Below, one piece after another: positions 36,910 through 44,803 of a DNA stretch of 59,193 nt. The stretch is from assembly GCF_030680935.1 (NCBI RefSeq), contig NZ_JAUXUP010000010.1, forward strand, positions 1-59,193, written 5' to 3'. The notes beneath the pieces are model-generated. The model was not told where the DNA came from, searched no databases, and saw only the letters and a program-made list of their open reading frames with translations. The number at the start of each line of letters is the position of its first letter. The first letter of the stretch is position 1. The stretch is from Polaromonas sp. GTDB lineage: Bacteria > Pseudomonadota > Gammaproteobacteria > Burkholderiales > Burkholderiaceae_C. A program made the translations under genes and the position numbers.

Positions 36910-38282
36910 ACCAGCTTCAGTTATTTTTACCTTGCGCCGCCGGCGTCGAAGAGCTGCTGGCCGCAGAAGTCAGGCACATCACCGGCAACAGCGGCAAGGC
37001 CTGGCGTGCCGGCGTGCAGGTGGCCGGTTCCTGGCGCGATGCGATGCAGCTCAATCTGCACAGCCGCCTGGCCCAGCGCGTGCTGATCGAGCTGCAGCAC
37101 AACAGCTACCGCAGCGAGCAGGACCTGTACAACGCAGCCGCCGCCGTGGCCTGGGAGATCTGGTTCACACCCAAACAGACCTTCAAGGTCGAGATTACCG
37201 CGCAGCACAGCCCGCTGACCAGCCTGAATTTTGCCGCCCTGAAAATCAAGGACGCCATCGCCGACCGCTTCCGCGACAAATACGATGTGCGCCCTGATGT
37301 GGATACCCGCTGGCCCGACGTGCGCGTGTACGTACACCTGACGACGGACACCGTCACGCTGTACATCGACACCTCAGGCGAGCCGCTGTTCAAACGCGGC
37401 TGGCGCGAGGACAAGGGCGACGCGCCACTCAAGGAAACCCTGGCCGCCGCCATGCTGGCCGCCAGCGGCTGGAGCGGTGAAAACGGTCTGTGCAAGCAGG
37501 GTGTGCCGCTGTACGACCCATGTTGCGGCTCCGGCACCATCGTGATTGAAGCCGCGCAGGTGGCGCGCAACATTGCCGCCGGCATGGGACGGCGTTTTGC
37601 GTTTGAAAAGTTTGTGCCCTTCCAGCCGCATGTCTGGGAAGGCCTGCTGGACCAAGCCGAAGCGGCCATCACCGCACCGACGGCGCAAGTGTTTGGCAGC
37701 GACGTGTCCTTCCGCATGGTTGATTTTGCGCAGCGCAATGCCGAACGCGCCGGCGTGGCCGATGTGGTGCAGCTGCGCGGCGGCGACGCCCTGCAGCGCA
37801 TGCCGCCCGCGCCTTCCGGCGTGATGCTGGTGAACCCACCTTACGGCGAACGGATTGATGTGGCCGGTGTCGCCGGTATCCCATCGGTGCAAGGGCGCGA
37901 CCAGCGCCGCACCACACAGTTCCAGGGCGCAGCCATTGATGAGTTTGGTCAGCCCCTGGCCCAGGCGCAGCGCGACACGCGCGATGAATCGGGCGCTGCC
38001 CCGGCACGCGACCGCAGCGCCAACCCGGGGCGTGAACAGGCCCAGACCGACAGCGGCGCAGAGGTCTCGGACTTCTTTCCGCAGCTGGCCAGCCACTGGA
38101 AAAAGAACTACGCCGGCTGGACCGCCCATGTGCTGACACCCGACATGAAGCTGCCGCAAAAAATGCGCCTGAAGGAATCACGCCGCGTGCCTATGTGGAA
38201 CGGCCCCATCGAATGCCGGCTGTTCCGTTTCGACATGATGGCCGGATCAGCGCGCGAGAAAAAGCCCGCAGCGGCGCCTTGA
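36906..38282 (+). CDS. THUMP-domain class I SAM-dependent RNA methyltransferase (RlmL-type)
   Basis: A 458-residue methyltransferase of the RlmL/YcbY N-terminal type, which makes m2G in 23S rRNA. It has an N-terminal THUMP RNA-binding domain (about 45-160), a SAM motif region PLYDPCCGSGTIVIEAA and the catalytic NPPYGERI. Between NPPYGER and the final DFFPQL block there is a hydrophilic insert of about 75 residues with no recognisable fold. The start overlaps the rpoN stop (ATGA). A C-terminal methyltransferase as in full RlmKL is absent. Confidence 0.9.
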   Translation: MNQLQLFLPCAAGVEELLAAEVRHITGNSGKAWRAGVQVAGSWRDAMQLNLHSRLAQRVLIELQHNSYRSEQDLYNAAAAVAWEIWFTPKQTFKVEITAQHSPLTSLNFAALKIKDAIADRFRDKYDVRPDVDTRWPDVRVYVHLTTDTVTLYIDTSGEPLFKRGWREDKGDAPLKETLAAAMLAASGWSGENGLCKQGVPLYDPCCGSGTIVIEAAQVARNIAAGMGRRFAFEKFVPFQPHVWEGLLDQAEAAITAPTAQVFGSDVSFRMVDFAQRNAERAGVADVVQLRGGDALQRMPPAPSGVMLVNPPYGERIDVAGVAGIPSVQGRDQRRTTQFQGAAIDEFGQPLAQAQRDTRDESGAAPARDRSANPGREQAQTDSGAEVSDFFPQLASHWKKNYAGWTAHVLTPDMKLPQKMRLKESRRVPMWNGPIECRLFRFDMMAGSAREKKPAAAP

Positions 38283-38292
38283 GTAGCGCCTG

Positions 38293-38733
38293 ATGCAGAC
38301 ACAGGTGCAAGCCGGTGACCGTGTGGTCCTCGACACCAACATCGTGCTGGACCTGTTGGTCTTCAAGGACGCGGCGACGCAGCCCCTGCAACAAGCGCTG
38401 CAAGCCGGCGCGCTGGACTGGCTGGCCACAGCGCCCATGCGTGATGAACTGCAGCGCGTCCTTGCCTACCCGCAGATTGCCAGGCGCCTGGCGTTTTACC
38501 AGTTGAGTGCGGAAGACGTACTGGCCGGTTTTGACCGCCATGCGCGCCTGGTAGCGTCGGCAGCCAAGGCGCCGGTGACCTGCAGTGACACCGACGATCA
38601 GATCTTCATCGACCTGGCCGTCGCGCACCAAGCCTGGCTACTGAGCAAGGACCAGGCAGTTCTTTGTATGCAAAAAAGGCTGCTAGCCCTTTCTGTACGT
38701 GCGCAATCAGCTATGAATACCATAGCAATGTAA
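38293..38733 (+). CDS. PIN-domain protein (putative ribonuclease toxin family)
   Basis: A 146-residue PIN domain of the COG1569 type. Acidic active-site positions are seen in [18 protein letters not shown] and [12 protein letters not shown]. Family members are metal-dependent RNases, often toxins, but no antitoxin-like gene is adjacent. It starts 10 bp after the methyltransferase stop and has a weak ribosome-binding site. Its last twelve residues are encoded by a copy of the dispersed palindrome, so the original C-terminus may have been replaced. Confidence 0.85.
   Translation: MQTQVQAGDRVVLDTNIVLDLLVFKDAATQPLQQALQAGALDWLATAPMRDELQRVLAYPQIARRLAFYQLSAEDVLAGFDRHARLVASAAKAPVTCSDTDDQIFIDLAVAHQAWLLSKDQAVLCMQKRLLALSVRAQSAMNTIAM
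38701..38727. repeat. Short palindromic repeat, copy I (3' end of PIN gene)
   Basis: GCGCAATCA flank plus GCTAT-N7-ATAGC; encodes part of the C-terminus of the PIN protein, just before its stop. Confidence 0.75.
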
Positions 38734-38800
38734 GCCGGTATCGGCGGCAGATACACTTTCGACCACAAGAGCCTCGCGTGGGGTTCAGCACTGTTTTCTC

Positions 38801-39640
38801 ATGACACCCTCCAACTCCCCCCCCTCTTCTGCCACCCCGCCTTCTGCACCGCCCGAGGGCGGCTGGATGGAAGTCGAGGGGTTTGAGGAACTCGACGACA
38901 TCCTCGACGACTTGCGCAGCCGCTACGACGAAACCCCGCAGTGGGAGTTTTGTGAAGGCTTCATGGCCGCCGTGATCTGCACCCGCCGCCCGATTGCCGC
39001 CAGTGAGTATTTGCCGGTGCTGCTCGGCACACCCGCCGAGGGCGAGGCGCCCGACGCGGACGGCGGCTCGTTTTCCAGTGAGGCGCTGCAGGCGCGCTTC
39101 ATGGCCCTGTGGACGCAGCGCTGGAACGAAGTGGCCACCGCACTCGACAACAAGGTCGAGACACTCGAAGACGATGCCTGTTACCACCCCGAGGTGATGG
39201 ACGTGCGCGGCGCCGTGGCCGACATGCCGCCCGACGAACAAGCCGCCTTCAAGGGCGAAGACCTGCCGGCCTTTGCCCAGGTCTGGGCGCTGGGTTTTAT
39301 GTTTGCGGTGGAAAGCTGGCCCGAAGAATGGGCCGCCCCGCGTGACAAAGACGCCGCCCAGTGGCTGGACGACGCGCTGCAGGCGGTGGTGGCGATGACC
39401 GAAGACGACGACGCAGCGCCCCAGGTGTCACCCCTCAACGACGAAGGCAAACCCAGTACCAGCATCGCACGCCTGAACGCTTTTGGCGACGCCATCTGGG
39501 CTGTGTACGACCTGCGAGAGCTCTGGAAGACCATGGGCCCGAAAGTGGAAACCGTGCGAAAGGAAGCTGAGCCTGGCCGCAATGATTTATGCCCGTGTGG
39601 CAGCGGCAAGAAATACAAGAAGTGCCATGGGGCGGGGTGA
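38801..39640 (+). CDS. UPF0149/YecA-family protein with SEC-C zinc motif
   Basis: A 279-residue protein. A Ser/Pro-rich N-terminus (about 20 residues) is followed by the UPF0149 helical domain ([33 protein letters not shown]) and ends in a SEC-C motif [14 protein letters not shown], which binds zinc and is found in SecA and YecA-type proteins. The role is unknown; zinc-mediated ribosome or Sec contacts have been suggested for relatives. It stands alone after the PIN gene. Confidence 0.9.
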   Translation: MTPSNSPPSSATPPSAPPEGGWMEVEGFEELDDILDDLRSRYDETPQWEFCEGFMAAVICTRRPIAASEYLPVLLGTPAEGEAPDADGGSFSSEALQARFMALWTQRWNEVATALDNKVETLEDDACYHPEVMDVRGAVADMPPDEQAAFKGEDLPAFAQVWALGFMFAVESWPEEWAAPRDKDAAQWLDDALQAVVAMTEDDDAAPQVSPLNDEGKPSTSIARLNAFGDAIWAVYDLRELWKTMGPKVETVRKEAEPGRNDLCPCGSGKKYKKCHGAG

Positions 39641-39696
39641 GCTTGAGGCCAAACGTCGGCGATGAGCGGTCGATAGCGCACCACTCGATCAATAGG

Positions 39697-40281
39697 TCAG
39701 GTTTCAGCGTGCCGGTACGACCGAGACGCGAGATACACGCCGAGCAAAAACGGCAGCCCCACCAGCAACACGCCCGGCGCCAGCTCTGTGAGCCACATGG
39801 TCAGGGACTCCAGGCGGTGATCACGATCCCAGTCGTTGGTCGGGATAGCCCAGGCGACCAGCACCAGCGTGAGCCAGCTTGCCAAAACCGCAGCAACCAT
39901 GGTCTTCACCGTCAGTCGACGCAATTTGAGCAACAGCGCGGCCACAGGCACGCCCACCAGCCCAAGAAGCGGCAAGACAAATACGAGCGCGATGAATAGC
40001 CGGAAGATCGTCCACCCAGGAAGCGTGTCCCAACGCTGTGCCTCCGTCAGGAGCTTGTCTGCGACGCGCGCGCTGAACTCGATATAAGCCGAAGAAAAGT
40101 TGGCGACCAGCAGACCCACTGCTGCCAGTGCATAGGCGGCCAACAGCGGTTTGAACCCAATGCGCCGAAAGGCCTGCCCCAGCACAATCCGCCACACGAT
40201 GAAAGGCAGCGCGACAGCCACCGCAATAAGCGCCAAGCCTGCCGGTTGCGTCATCCAGTAAAAGAGCCAGTCCAGTGCCAC
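39697..40281 (-). CDS. Hypothetical membrane protein
   Basis: A 194-residue protein with about five hydrophobic segments (residues about 12-32, 45-65, 92-118, 125-145, 168-186). I do not recognise the family. GC content and codon use look similar to the neighbours. It lies 94 bp downstream of the MAPEG gene on the same strand and may share its transcript. Confidence 0.6.
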   Translation of the reverse strand: MALDWLFYWMTQPAGLALIAVAVALPFIVWRIVLGQAFRRIGFKPLLAAYALAAVGLLVANFSSAYIEFSARVADKLLTEAQRWDTLPGWTIFRLFIALVFVLPLLGLVGVPVAALLLKLRRLTVKTMVAAVLASWLTLVLVAWAIPTNDWDRDHRLESLTMWLTELAPGVLLVGLPFLLGVYLASRSYRHAET

Positions 40282-40375
40282 GCAGAAACCTCACTTTCAA
40301 AGTAGCCGAAGCCGGGCGGCTTCATCGCGCATCGTCCTTGATGAATGGGGAGTTGGGCCACATCGTATTGCGGCG

Positions 40376-40783
40376 CTACTTGGTCAGTAGCAAAAAGGCC
40401 CAATAGGCGGCAATGCCCATCTGTACGGCAAAGGCCACAAAGCGCATGGTGACAGCCGCCACGGAGAGCGACGCCAGGTGAATGATCGACTGAAGCACGC
40501 GAGCGCCCAGCAACGCGTAGGCCAGTGGATCGGTCACTGCCGACTGGCCCGCAAGCACCGCGACAAGCATCAGGCCGCCGAAGATGGGCAGTCCTTCCAG
40601 GCAGTTGGCGTGCGCCCTGGCCAGTCGCTGCATGAATGGCGTCAGGTTGGTGTTGTCCGGCTGGAAGCCGTTGGCAGGCATGGCCTTGGTGACGACCAGC
40701 TTAGAACGAATGATTTCCATCAGGACCAGGAGGAACAAGGTCCATGCGATGAATCCTGTCAGGGCGGTGAGGGTGGTGTTCAT
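40376..40783 (-). CDS. MAPEG-family membrane protein
   Basis: A 135-residue protein with four hydrophobic segments. RLARAHANCLEGLPIFGGLML matches the central conserved stretch of MAPEG proteins (R-x-x-x-A-x-x-N-x-x-E), a family including microsomal glutathione transferases. The start at 40783 (MNTTLTALTG) is chosen over a longer frame that lacks homology. It lies immediately past an attC-like site, so it may itself have arrived with an integron, although no attC follows it. Confidence 0.85.
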   Translation of the reverse strand: MNTTLTALTGFIAWTLFLLVLMEIIRSKLVVTKAMPANGFQPDNTNLTPFMQRLARAHANCLEGLPIFGGLMLVAVLAGQSAVTDPLAYALLGARVLQSIIHLASLSVAAVTMRFVAFAVQMGIAAYWAFLLLTK

Positions 40784-40840
40784 GGGGGTTTTCCCAAAGT
40801 GAATGACTGGTCGAAGGCTCTGAGGGGTCGCGCAGATGCG

Positions 40841-40927
40841 GCCTAGCGTTGGAGGCAACCGGACCACAACCTTTGCGGCGAAGCCGCCTCCTGCAGTTGT
40901 GGTTCCGTGTTGGCCGACTTGTTAGAC
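40841..40927 (-). other. attC-like integron recombination site
   Basis: An 87-bp imperfect palindrome beginning GTCTAAC 10 bp past the stop codon of the cassette gene and ending CAACGCTAGGC. The arms align over most of their length (CCAAC, CGGA, CCACAAC, GCGGC around a GAA loop) with single unpaired bases on one side, as in folded attC sites. The 5' core GTCTAAC is the exact complement of the GTTAGAC at the other cassette border; the 3' core GCTAGGC deviates from GTTRRRY by one base. Confidence 0.75.
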
Positions 40928-41427
40928 ATTTGCATCGTTAGGTAGAAAAAAGCTGCAGTACCAGCGCCACAAAAAAGCGCCCCAGAAGTCCGATCACGAA
41001 ACCAATGCCGGCAAATAGCATGGCATTGTCGGGAGTTCCCGAAAGCATAGCGAGCCCGCCTCCAACAGCAGAACAATAGATTGCGAGTACAGCGAGCGAA
41101 AGTTTCGTGTTGCCCAAGCGGAAAAAGAGCCCAACTGCACCGCCAAGTAATGCACCGGCCATGGGAATTTCAAACCCGTTGCCGGAAATGCTGCCATGCA
41201 ACGCTCCCCACAAGAGGCCTAGAACGGGCCAAAACACAAGCGCAAACCAGTGCGGCGCAACAGCATTGAGACAGAAGATGAACGCCGCGTGCTTACTCAG
41301 ATATTTACTTTTGATTTCAGCAATGCGAAGGCGTCGTTCTCTTTTGGACGGACGTTCGCGGCTTGCAGGGGTGCTTCTGGGCACCTTCTCCGGGAAGCTA
41401 AATGGTCTGCGCTTCATGAAGGTCTAA
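40848..41427 (-). mobile_element. Candidate integron gene cassette
   Basis: Bounded upstream by a G/TTAGAC core (41428-41422) 4 bp before the ATG and downstream by the attC-like site. In circular form the first bases TTAGAC joined to the last G would regenerate a perfect partner to the 5' core GTCTAAC. One gene, in the sense direction, fills the cassette. No integron integrase is in the window, so it looks like a solitary or attC-only array. Confidence 0.65.
40938..41417 (-). CDS. Hypothetical membrane protein in an integron cassette
   Basis: A 159-residue protein with a basic, hydrophilic N-terminus (about 45 residues, Arg/Lys/Ser-rich) followed by three or four hydrophobic segments (about 55-72, 85-100, 108-124, 130-155). 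I recognise no family. Visibly lower GC than the neighbours supports acquisition. It lacks its own Shine-Dalgarno: the cassette border is only 4 bp before the ATG, so expression probably depends on an upstream small frame ending 6 bp before it. Confidence 0.7.
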   Translation of the reverse strand: MKRRPFSFPEKVPRSTPASRERPSKRERRLRIAEIKSKYLSKHAAFIFCLNAVAPHWFALVFWPVLGLLWGALHGSISGNGFEIPMAGALLGGAVGLFFRLGNTKLSLAVLAIYCSAVGGGLAMLSGTPDNAMLFAGIGFVIGLLGRFFVALVLQLFST

Positions 41428-41486
41428 CTTAATGTATAGAGCAAATCCTGCTCTATAAAATTGCCTCTGCTCGATATTCTGGACAT
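41424..41486 (-). CDS. Candidate small coupling ORF across the cassette border
   Basis: A 20-residue frame with AGGAGG 6 nt before the ATG (41486). It ends with TAG provided by the cassette core GTTAGAC, 6 bp before the next gene's ATG. This layout parallels ORF-11 at attI1, which boosts translation of the first cassette. The peptide itself resembles nothing I know. Confidence 0.45.
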   Translation of the reverse strand: MSRISSRGNFIEQDLLYTLS

Positions 41487-41653
41487 GACTTCCCTCCTGT
41501 AAGTGGCGTGGTTGCTGGGTTTTACCGCATAACGCTGCAAATTCATACAGGTATAAAAACTTTGTGAAATACCGCACTTCCTGCCGTCACTTTGCAACAA
41601 CGCCCCGGCGCCAGAAAGAATCAATGATTCAGGCCTGCAGCCCAATGGCCACG

Positions 41654-41680
41654 TGCGCAAGCAGCTATTGATTCAGTAGC
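41654..41680. repeat. Short palindromic repeat, copy J
   Basis: TGCGCAAGCA flank plus GCTA-N9-TAGC; intergenic between the cassette region and the GNAT gene. Confidence 0.75.
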
Positions 41681-41746
41681 AACTACGGCTCGGGTTCAGA
41701 AATCGCATCGGCATCGTCCGCAGGTCAGCGCCCGGCGCTGAGGCCC

Positions 41747-42208
41747 TCAAACATCCTGCGAATAAACAATAAACCCCATGTGTTTGGCCACCTTGTCATA
41801 CAGCAAGCGGCCCGCCGCATTGGTCGTGTGCGTTTGCCAGTACACCCGTGTGATGCCTGCCGCCCTGGCCTGTTCGTACACAGCTTGAATCAGCGCACGC
41901 CCCACGCCCTTGCCGCGTGTGGCCGGGTCGGTGAACAGGTCTTGCAGATAACAAGTCAGCTCGATGCGCGTGGTGCTGCGGTGGTAGAGGTAGTGGGTCA
42001 GGCCCAGCAATTCCCCATCAAACTCGGCCACCAGCGCGAAGACGGGCTCTGCCGGATCGAAGAACCGTTGCCAGGTGACTTGGGTGATGGCGGGCGCCAG
42101 CGCGGTGTCGCCGTGGCGGCCATAGAAGGCGTTGTAGCCGTCCCAAAGCGGCTTCCACGCCGCAAAGTCGGTTGGCTCGATGGGGCGGATAAGCATGGCA
42201 GCAGGCAT
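41747..42208 (-). CDS. GNAT-family N-acetyltransferase
   Basis: A 153-residue acyltransferase. The acetyl-CoA binding motif A is LFTDPATRGKGVGRALIQAVYEQARAAG, followed by VYWQTHTTNAAGRLLYDKV (motif B). The substrate is unknown. Start 42208 or 42196 are both possible, with weak ribosome-binding sites. A far longer frame upstream is antisense/out-of-frame with the hydrolase gene and is rejected. It is the last gene of a compact four-gene minus-strand run (gaps 2, 41 and 20 bp). Confidence 0.88.
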   Translation of the reverse strand: MPAAMLIRPIEPTDFAAWKPLWDGYNAFYGRHGDTALAPAITQVTWQRFFDPAEPVFALVAEFDGELLGLTHYLYHRSTTRIELTCYLQDLFTDPATRGKGVGRALIQAVYEQARAAGITRVYWQTHTTNAAGRLLYDKVAKHMGFIVYSQDV

Positions 42209-42228
42209 GGTGCGGAATGTGCCTGAGA

Positions 42229-43236
42229 TCAAGGCAGTGGCAGTGTCTTCGGTGTGTTTTGGTACCCGTCGACGTCCTGGTAGACCCGCGCCAGCAGCCG
42301 CTTGAAGGCAGGCAGGTGCGCGGCAGGGGTTGGGCGCAACACGCCTTGCTCTTGCAGCAGGGTGATAAGTTTGGTGGGGGCCATGCGTTTGTCGCCGACG
42401 ATTTCGACATGGCCGGCTTTGACCTGCACGCGGCGGGTGCGCACATCGGCATCCACCACGGGATTGCGTTGCTCGGCCAGTGAGAAGATTTCGTCGTCCT
42501 CGACACAGCGGCCCCCGGCCTCGCGCCTGCAGCTGCCGCGCTCGTCGGTGTCGATTTTCAGATGGCTGACCACTTGGGGCGCCAGCGCCCCCGGCTCGCG
42601 AATGAAAGGCGATGAGAAAGTAATGTCGGCCCACTTGGCGCCAGTTGCCAGATAACAGCTCAAGGGAACAAAGCCCAGTGTCAGGGGATACAGCCAGGTC
42701 TTGCCGCAGGTCTGCGCCGCTTCGATGCCCGCGAAGGGGCCAGAGATGGTGACCAGGCTGACACTGGCCGGTGGGCCGCGCAAGGCGGCGCCTGAAAATT
42801 CGGTCATGGCCTTGCGGGCGATCAGCGCGCCCTGACTGTGACCGATCAGCGTGATGTGCGGCGAGCGGGATTGCGCACCCAGTTGCTGAATGGCTTTCTG
42901 AAGGTCGCTGGCCACTTCGGACAATCTGGCCCGGTCGTCGTAGGTAAAACACGCCGTCTGCTGGCCATGAAAAGCCAGTACCTGGGCCAGCCCCCTGAAC
43001 TGGCCCGAAGACCCAAAGCAGCCATGCACCAACACGTGGACGGGTTTGCTGGAGTCCAGAGGCAGGCTGCGGTCCGGGTTGTCTGTGCAGGGGCCCAGCC
43101 CGGCGATGTTGAGCGTGGTGTCTGGTTGGGGCAGTTGGCCGCGCTCGATGTTGAAATAGGCCGGGTTGACGGGCTCGTAGGATGCGCACCCGCCCAGCAA
43201 GCCGGCAGCGGTGAGCAAGGCGGCAAGGTATTTCAT
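42229..43236 (-). CDS. Alpha/beta-hydrolase lipoprotein
   Basis: A 335-residue exported hydrolase. Signal MKYLAALLTAAGLLGGC with the lipid-accepting Cys in LLGGC; VLVHGCFGSSGQF is the oxyanion-hole region and LIGHSQGALIAR carries the nucleophile Ser elbow. Resembles triacylglycerol-lipase-like proteins. AGGAA lies 6 nt before the ATG at 43236. It is within the hydrolase/dehalogenase/GNAT run, and its natural ester is unknown. Confidence 0.87.
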   Translation of the reverse strand: MKYLAALLTAAGLLGGCASYEPVNPAYFNIERGQLPQPDTTLNIAGLGPCTDNPDRSLPLDSSKPVHVLVHGCFGSSGQFRGLAQVLAFHGQQTACFTYDDRARLSEVASDLQKAIQQLGAQSRSPHITLIGHSQGALIARKAMTEFSGAALRGPPASVSLVTISGPFAGIEAAQTCGKTWLYPLTLGFVPLSCYLATGAKWADITFSSPFIREPGALAPQVVSHLKIDTDERGSCRREAGGRCVEDDEIFSLAEQRNPVVDADVRTRRVQVKAGHVEIVGDKRMAPTKLITLLQEQGVLRPTPAAHLPAFKRLLARVYQDVDGYQNTPKTLPLP

Positions 43237-43277
43237 GCTTGTTCCTGATGAGAAGGGGCCGAAGGCGTTTTGCACGA

Positions 43278-44201
43278 TCAAGGCAGGGAGCTGCCGAAAA
43301 ACTGGATGAGGGCGTCTGCCGTCTGCAGTGGCAATTCTTCAGGAATAAAGTGCCCGGCCGGCATGGCGTGGCCGCTGACAATGCCAGCGCACTGCGCCTG
43401 CCACAGGGCGAGCGGCTCGAACAGCTTGTGCACCACGCCACGCTGGCCCCACAAGACCTGGGTGTCGCAGCTTATCTTGTCGCCGCGCGCGCGACTTTCG
43501 CGGTCATGCACCAGGTCGATGCCCGCGCTGGCGCGGTAATCCTCACAGGCGGCGTGAATCGCCTCGGGGGTGCAAAAGCAGCGCTCGTATTCGATCAGCG
43601 CCTCGGGCTCGATGTAGCCCAGGCCGCTGCTGCCCCAGCCGCCCAGTTTGGCGTGCAGGTAGGCCAGCGCATTGCCACCAATCATGGTCTCGGGCAGCGG
43701 GCTGGGCTGGATCAGGTGAAACCAGTGGTAATAGGCACTGGCAAATGCCATGTTGGTGGCGTTGTACATGTCCAGCGTGGGCGCAATGTCGATCACACAC
43801 AACTTGTCCACGCGGGCCGAATGGTCCAGCGCCAAGCGGTGCGCCACACGCCCGCCGCGGTCGTGGCCACACAGAAAAAAGTTGTCGCGCCCCAGTGCGT
43901 CCATCACGGCCACCGCGTCTTGCGCCATGTTGCGTTTGCTGTAGTTGCTGTGGTCCGGCAGGCCGGGGACTTTGGACGAGTCGCCATAACCACGCAAGTC
44001 CGGCAGCACCAGAAAGTAGCTCGCCTGCAGCACCTGCACCACGCGGTGCCACATCACATGGCTTTGCGGAAAGCCGTGCAACAGCAAAAGCGTGGGGCCT
44101 TGCGCATTGCCGCCGAAGCGGGCAAAGATGGACGTGCCGTTGACTTCAAAGTCGCGCGCTTCAAATCCTTCAAACCAGGTGTCGGGCAGGGTAGAGGCCA
44201 T
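43278..44201 (-). CDS. Haloacetate (fluoroacetate) dehalogenase-like alpha/beta-hydrolase
   Basis: A 307-residue cytoplasmic hydrolase. LLLLHGFPQSHVMWHR is the oxyanion-hole region. The nucleophile is Asp in CGHDRGGRVAHRLALD rather than Ser, and GHFIPEELP carries the catalytic His. YYHWFHLIQPSPLPETMIGG contains the His-Trp pair that binds halide in fluoroacetate dehalogenases. This makes dehalogenation of haloacetates a reasonable prediction; an epoxide-hydrolase role is the alternative. The preceding SnoaL-like gene ends 2 bp upstream. Confidence 0.87.
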   Translation of the reverse strand: MASTLPDTWFEGFEARDFEVNGTSIFARFGGNAQGPTLLLLHGFPQSHVMWHRVVQVLQASYFLVLPDLRGYGDSSKVPGLPDHSNYSKRNMAQDAVAVMDALGRDNFFLCGHDRGGRVAHRLALDHSARVDKLCVIDIAPTLDMYNATNMAFASAYYHWFHLIQPSPLPETMIGGNALAYLHAKLGGWGSSGLGYIEPEALIEYERCFCTPEAIHAACEDYRASAGIDLVHDRESRARGDKISCDTQVLWGQRGVVHKLFEPLALWQAQCAGIVSGHAMPAGHFIPEELPLQTADALIQFFGSSLP

Positions 44202-44203
44202 GC

Positions 44204-44704
44204 TCAGCTACCGCTTTTTGACCGGCTGGCCATAAATTTTTGCAAGTTGGCCGCCGCTGTTGCCCGCACCTTCGCACGCAGAAAAGGCGTCCAGCCCAGC
44301 AGCAGGCCGGGTGTACCCAGCGCCTGGCGCGACCAGGCCCAGAAGTCAAAGTGGTCCCTGTGGGTGGCAATCAGGCCTTCCCGGTTGAAAGTGAAGCGGC
44401 CGTCGATCACGTTGTGCACCATGCGCCCGGTGGCGCTGAAACGGTACCAGGCCTCCCAGTGCGCCTGGCCGCTGTTGGCGTCGGCCTGGATGTCGCTGTA
44501 CTCAAGCTTCCACACATCGCGCCCTTTGGCCTTTGTGGCGCTGCACAACATGTGCCACATACCGGTGACCTGGGCATGGCCCCGCAGCGAAAAAGCCTCG
44601 TCGTCAAAAGTGGCGTCCGGCGCATAACACTGGGCCATCGTGTCAGAGTCCAGGCGCACAAAGGCGCTGTAGAACTTCTCTAAGGTTTGCTGATGGGGGT
44701 GCAT
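44204..44704 (-). CDS. NTF2-like / SnoaL-type small protein
   Basis: A 166-residue single-domain protein of the NTF2-like fold: [31 protein letters not shown], then [12 protein letters not shown] and [29 protein letters not shown]. Such proteins are polyketide cyclases, ketosteroid isomerases or binding partners. The start at 44704 (MHPHQQTL) fits the fold; a longer frame is unlikely. First gene of the four-gene run and tightly coupled to the dehalogenase-like gene. Confidence 0.85.
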   Translation of the reverse strand: MHPHQQTLEKFYSAFVRLDSDTMAQCYAPDATFDDEAFSLRGHAQVTGMWHMLCSATKAKGRDVWKLEYSDIQADANSGQAHWEAWYRFSATGRMVHNVIDGRFTFNREGLIATHRDHFDFWAWSRQALGTPGLLLGWTPFLRAKVRATAAANLQKFMASRSKSGS

Positions 44705-44803
44705 GGGCACTTTCTGCTGGGGTGGGAGTGGGCCGGAGAAATCGTACACCTTCCGGGCGTGGGCAGGCATTGATAATGTGTCAAACCGTCCCATCTCCGA
44801 CCC

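Larger units (their letters stand above)
41418..41746. other. AT-rich intergenic region upstream of the cassette
   Basis: About 330 bp with no ordinary gene. It holds a 20-codon frame with a strong Shine-Dalgarno (41424-41486), a TATAGAGCA/TGCTCTATA hairpin inside that frame, an AT-rich stretch (41520-41600) where a promoter for the cassette would be expected, and a short palindromic repeat (41654-41680). Confidence 0.55.

Noticed and set aside
40282..40375. Second attC-like site after the MAPEG gene
   Set aside because: A GCCCAAC-like core is present at 40352-40358, but there is no matching GTTRRRY partner within the normal distance and no convincing paired arms, so MAPEG was not called a cassette.
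41747..43441. A 564-residue minus-strand frame
   Set aside because: Only its last 153 residues are a real protein (GNAT). The rest overlaps the lipoprotein hydrolase in another frame and is low-complexity Arg/Pro/Ser sequence typical of antisense or shifted reading of GC-rich genes.
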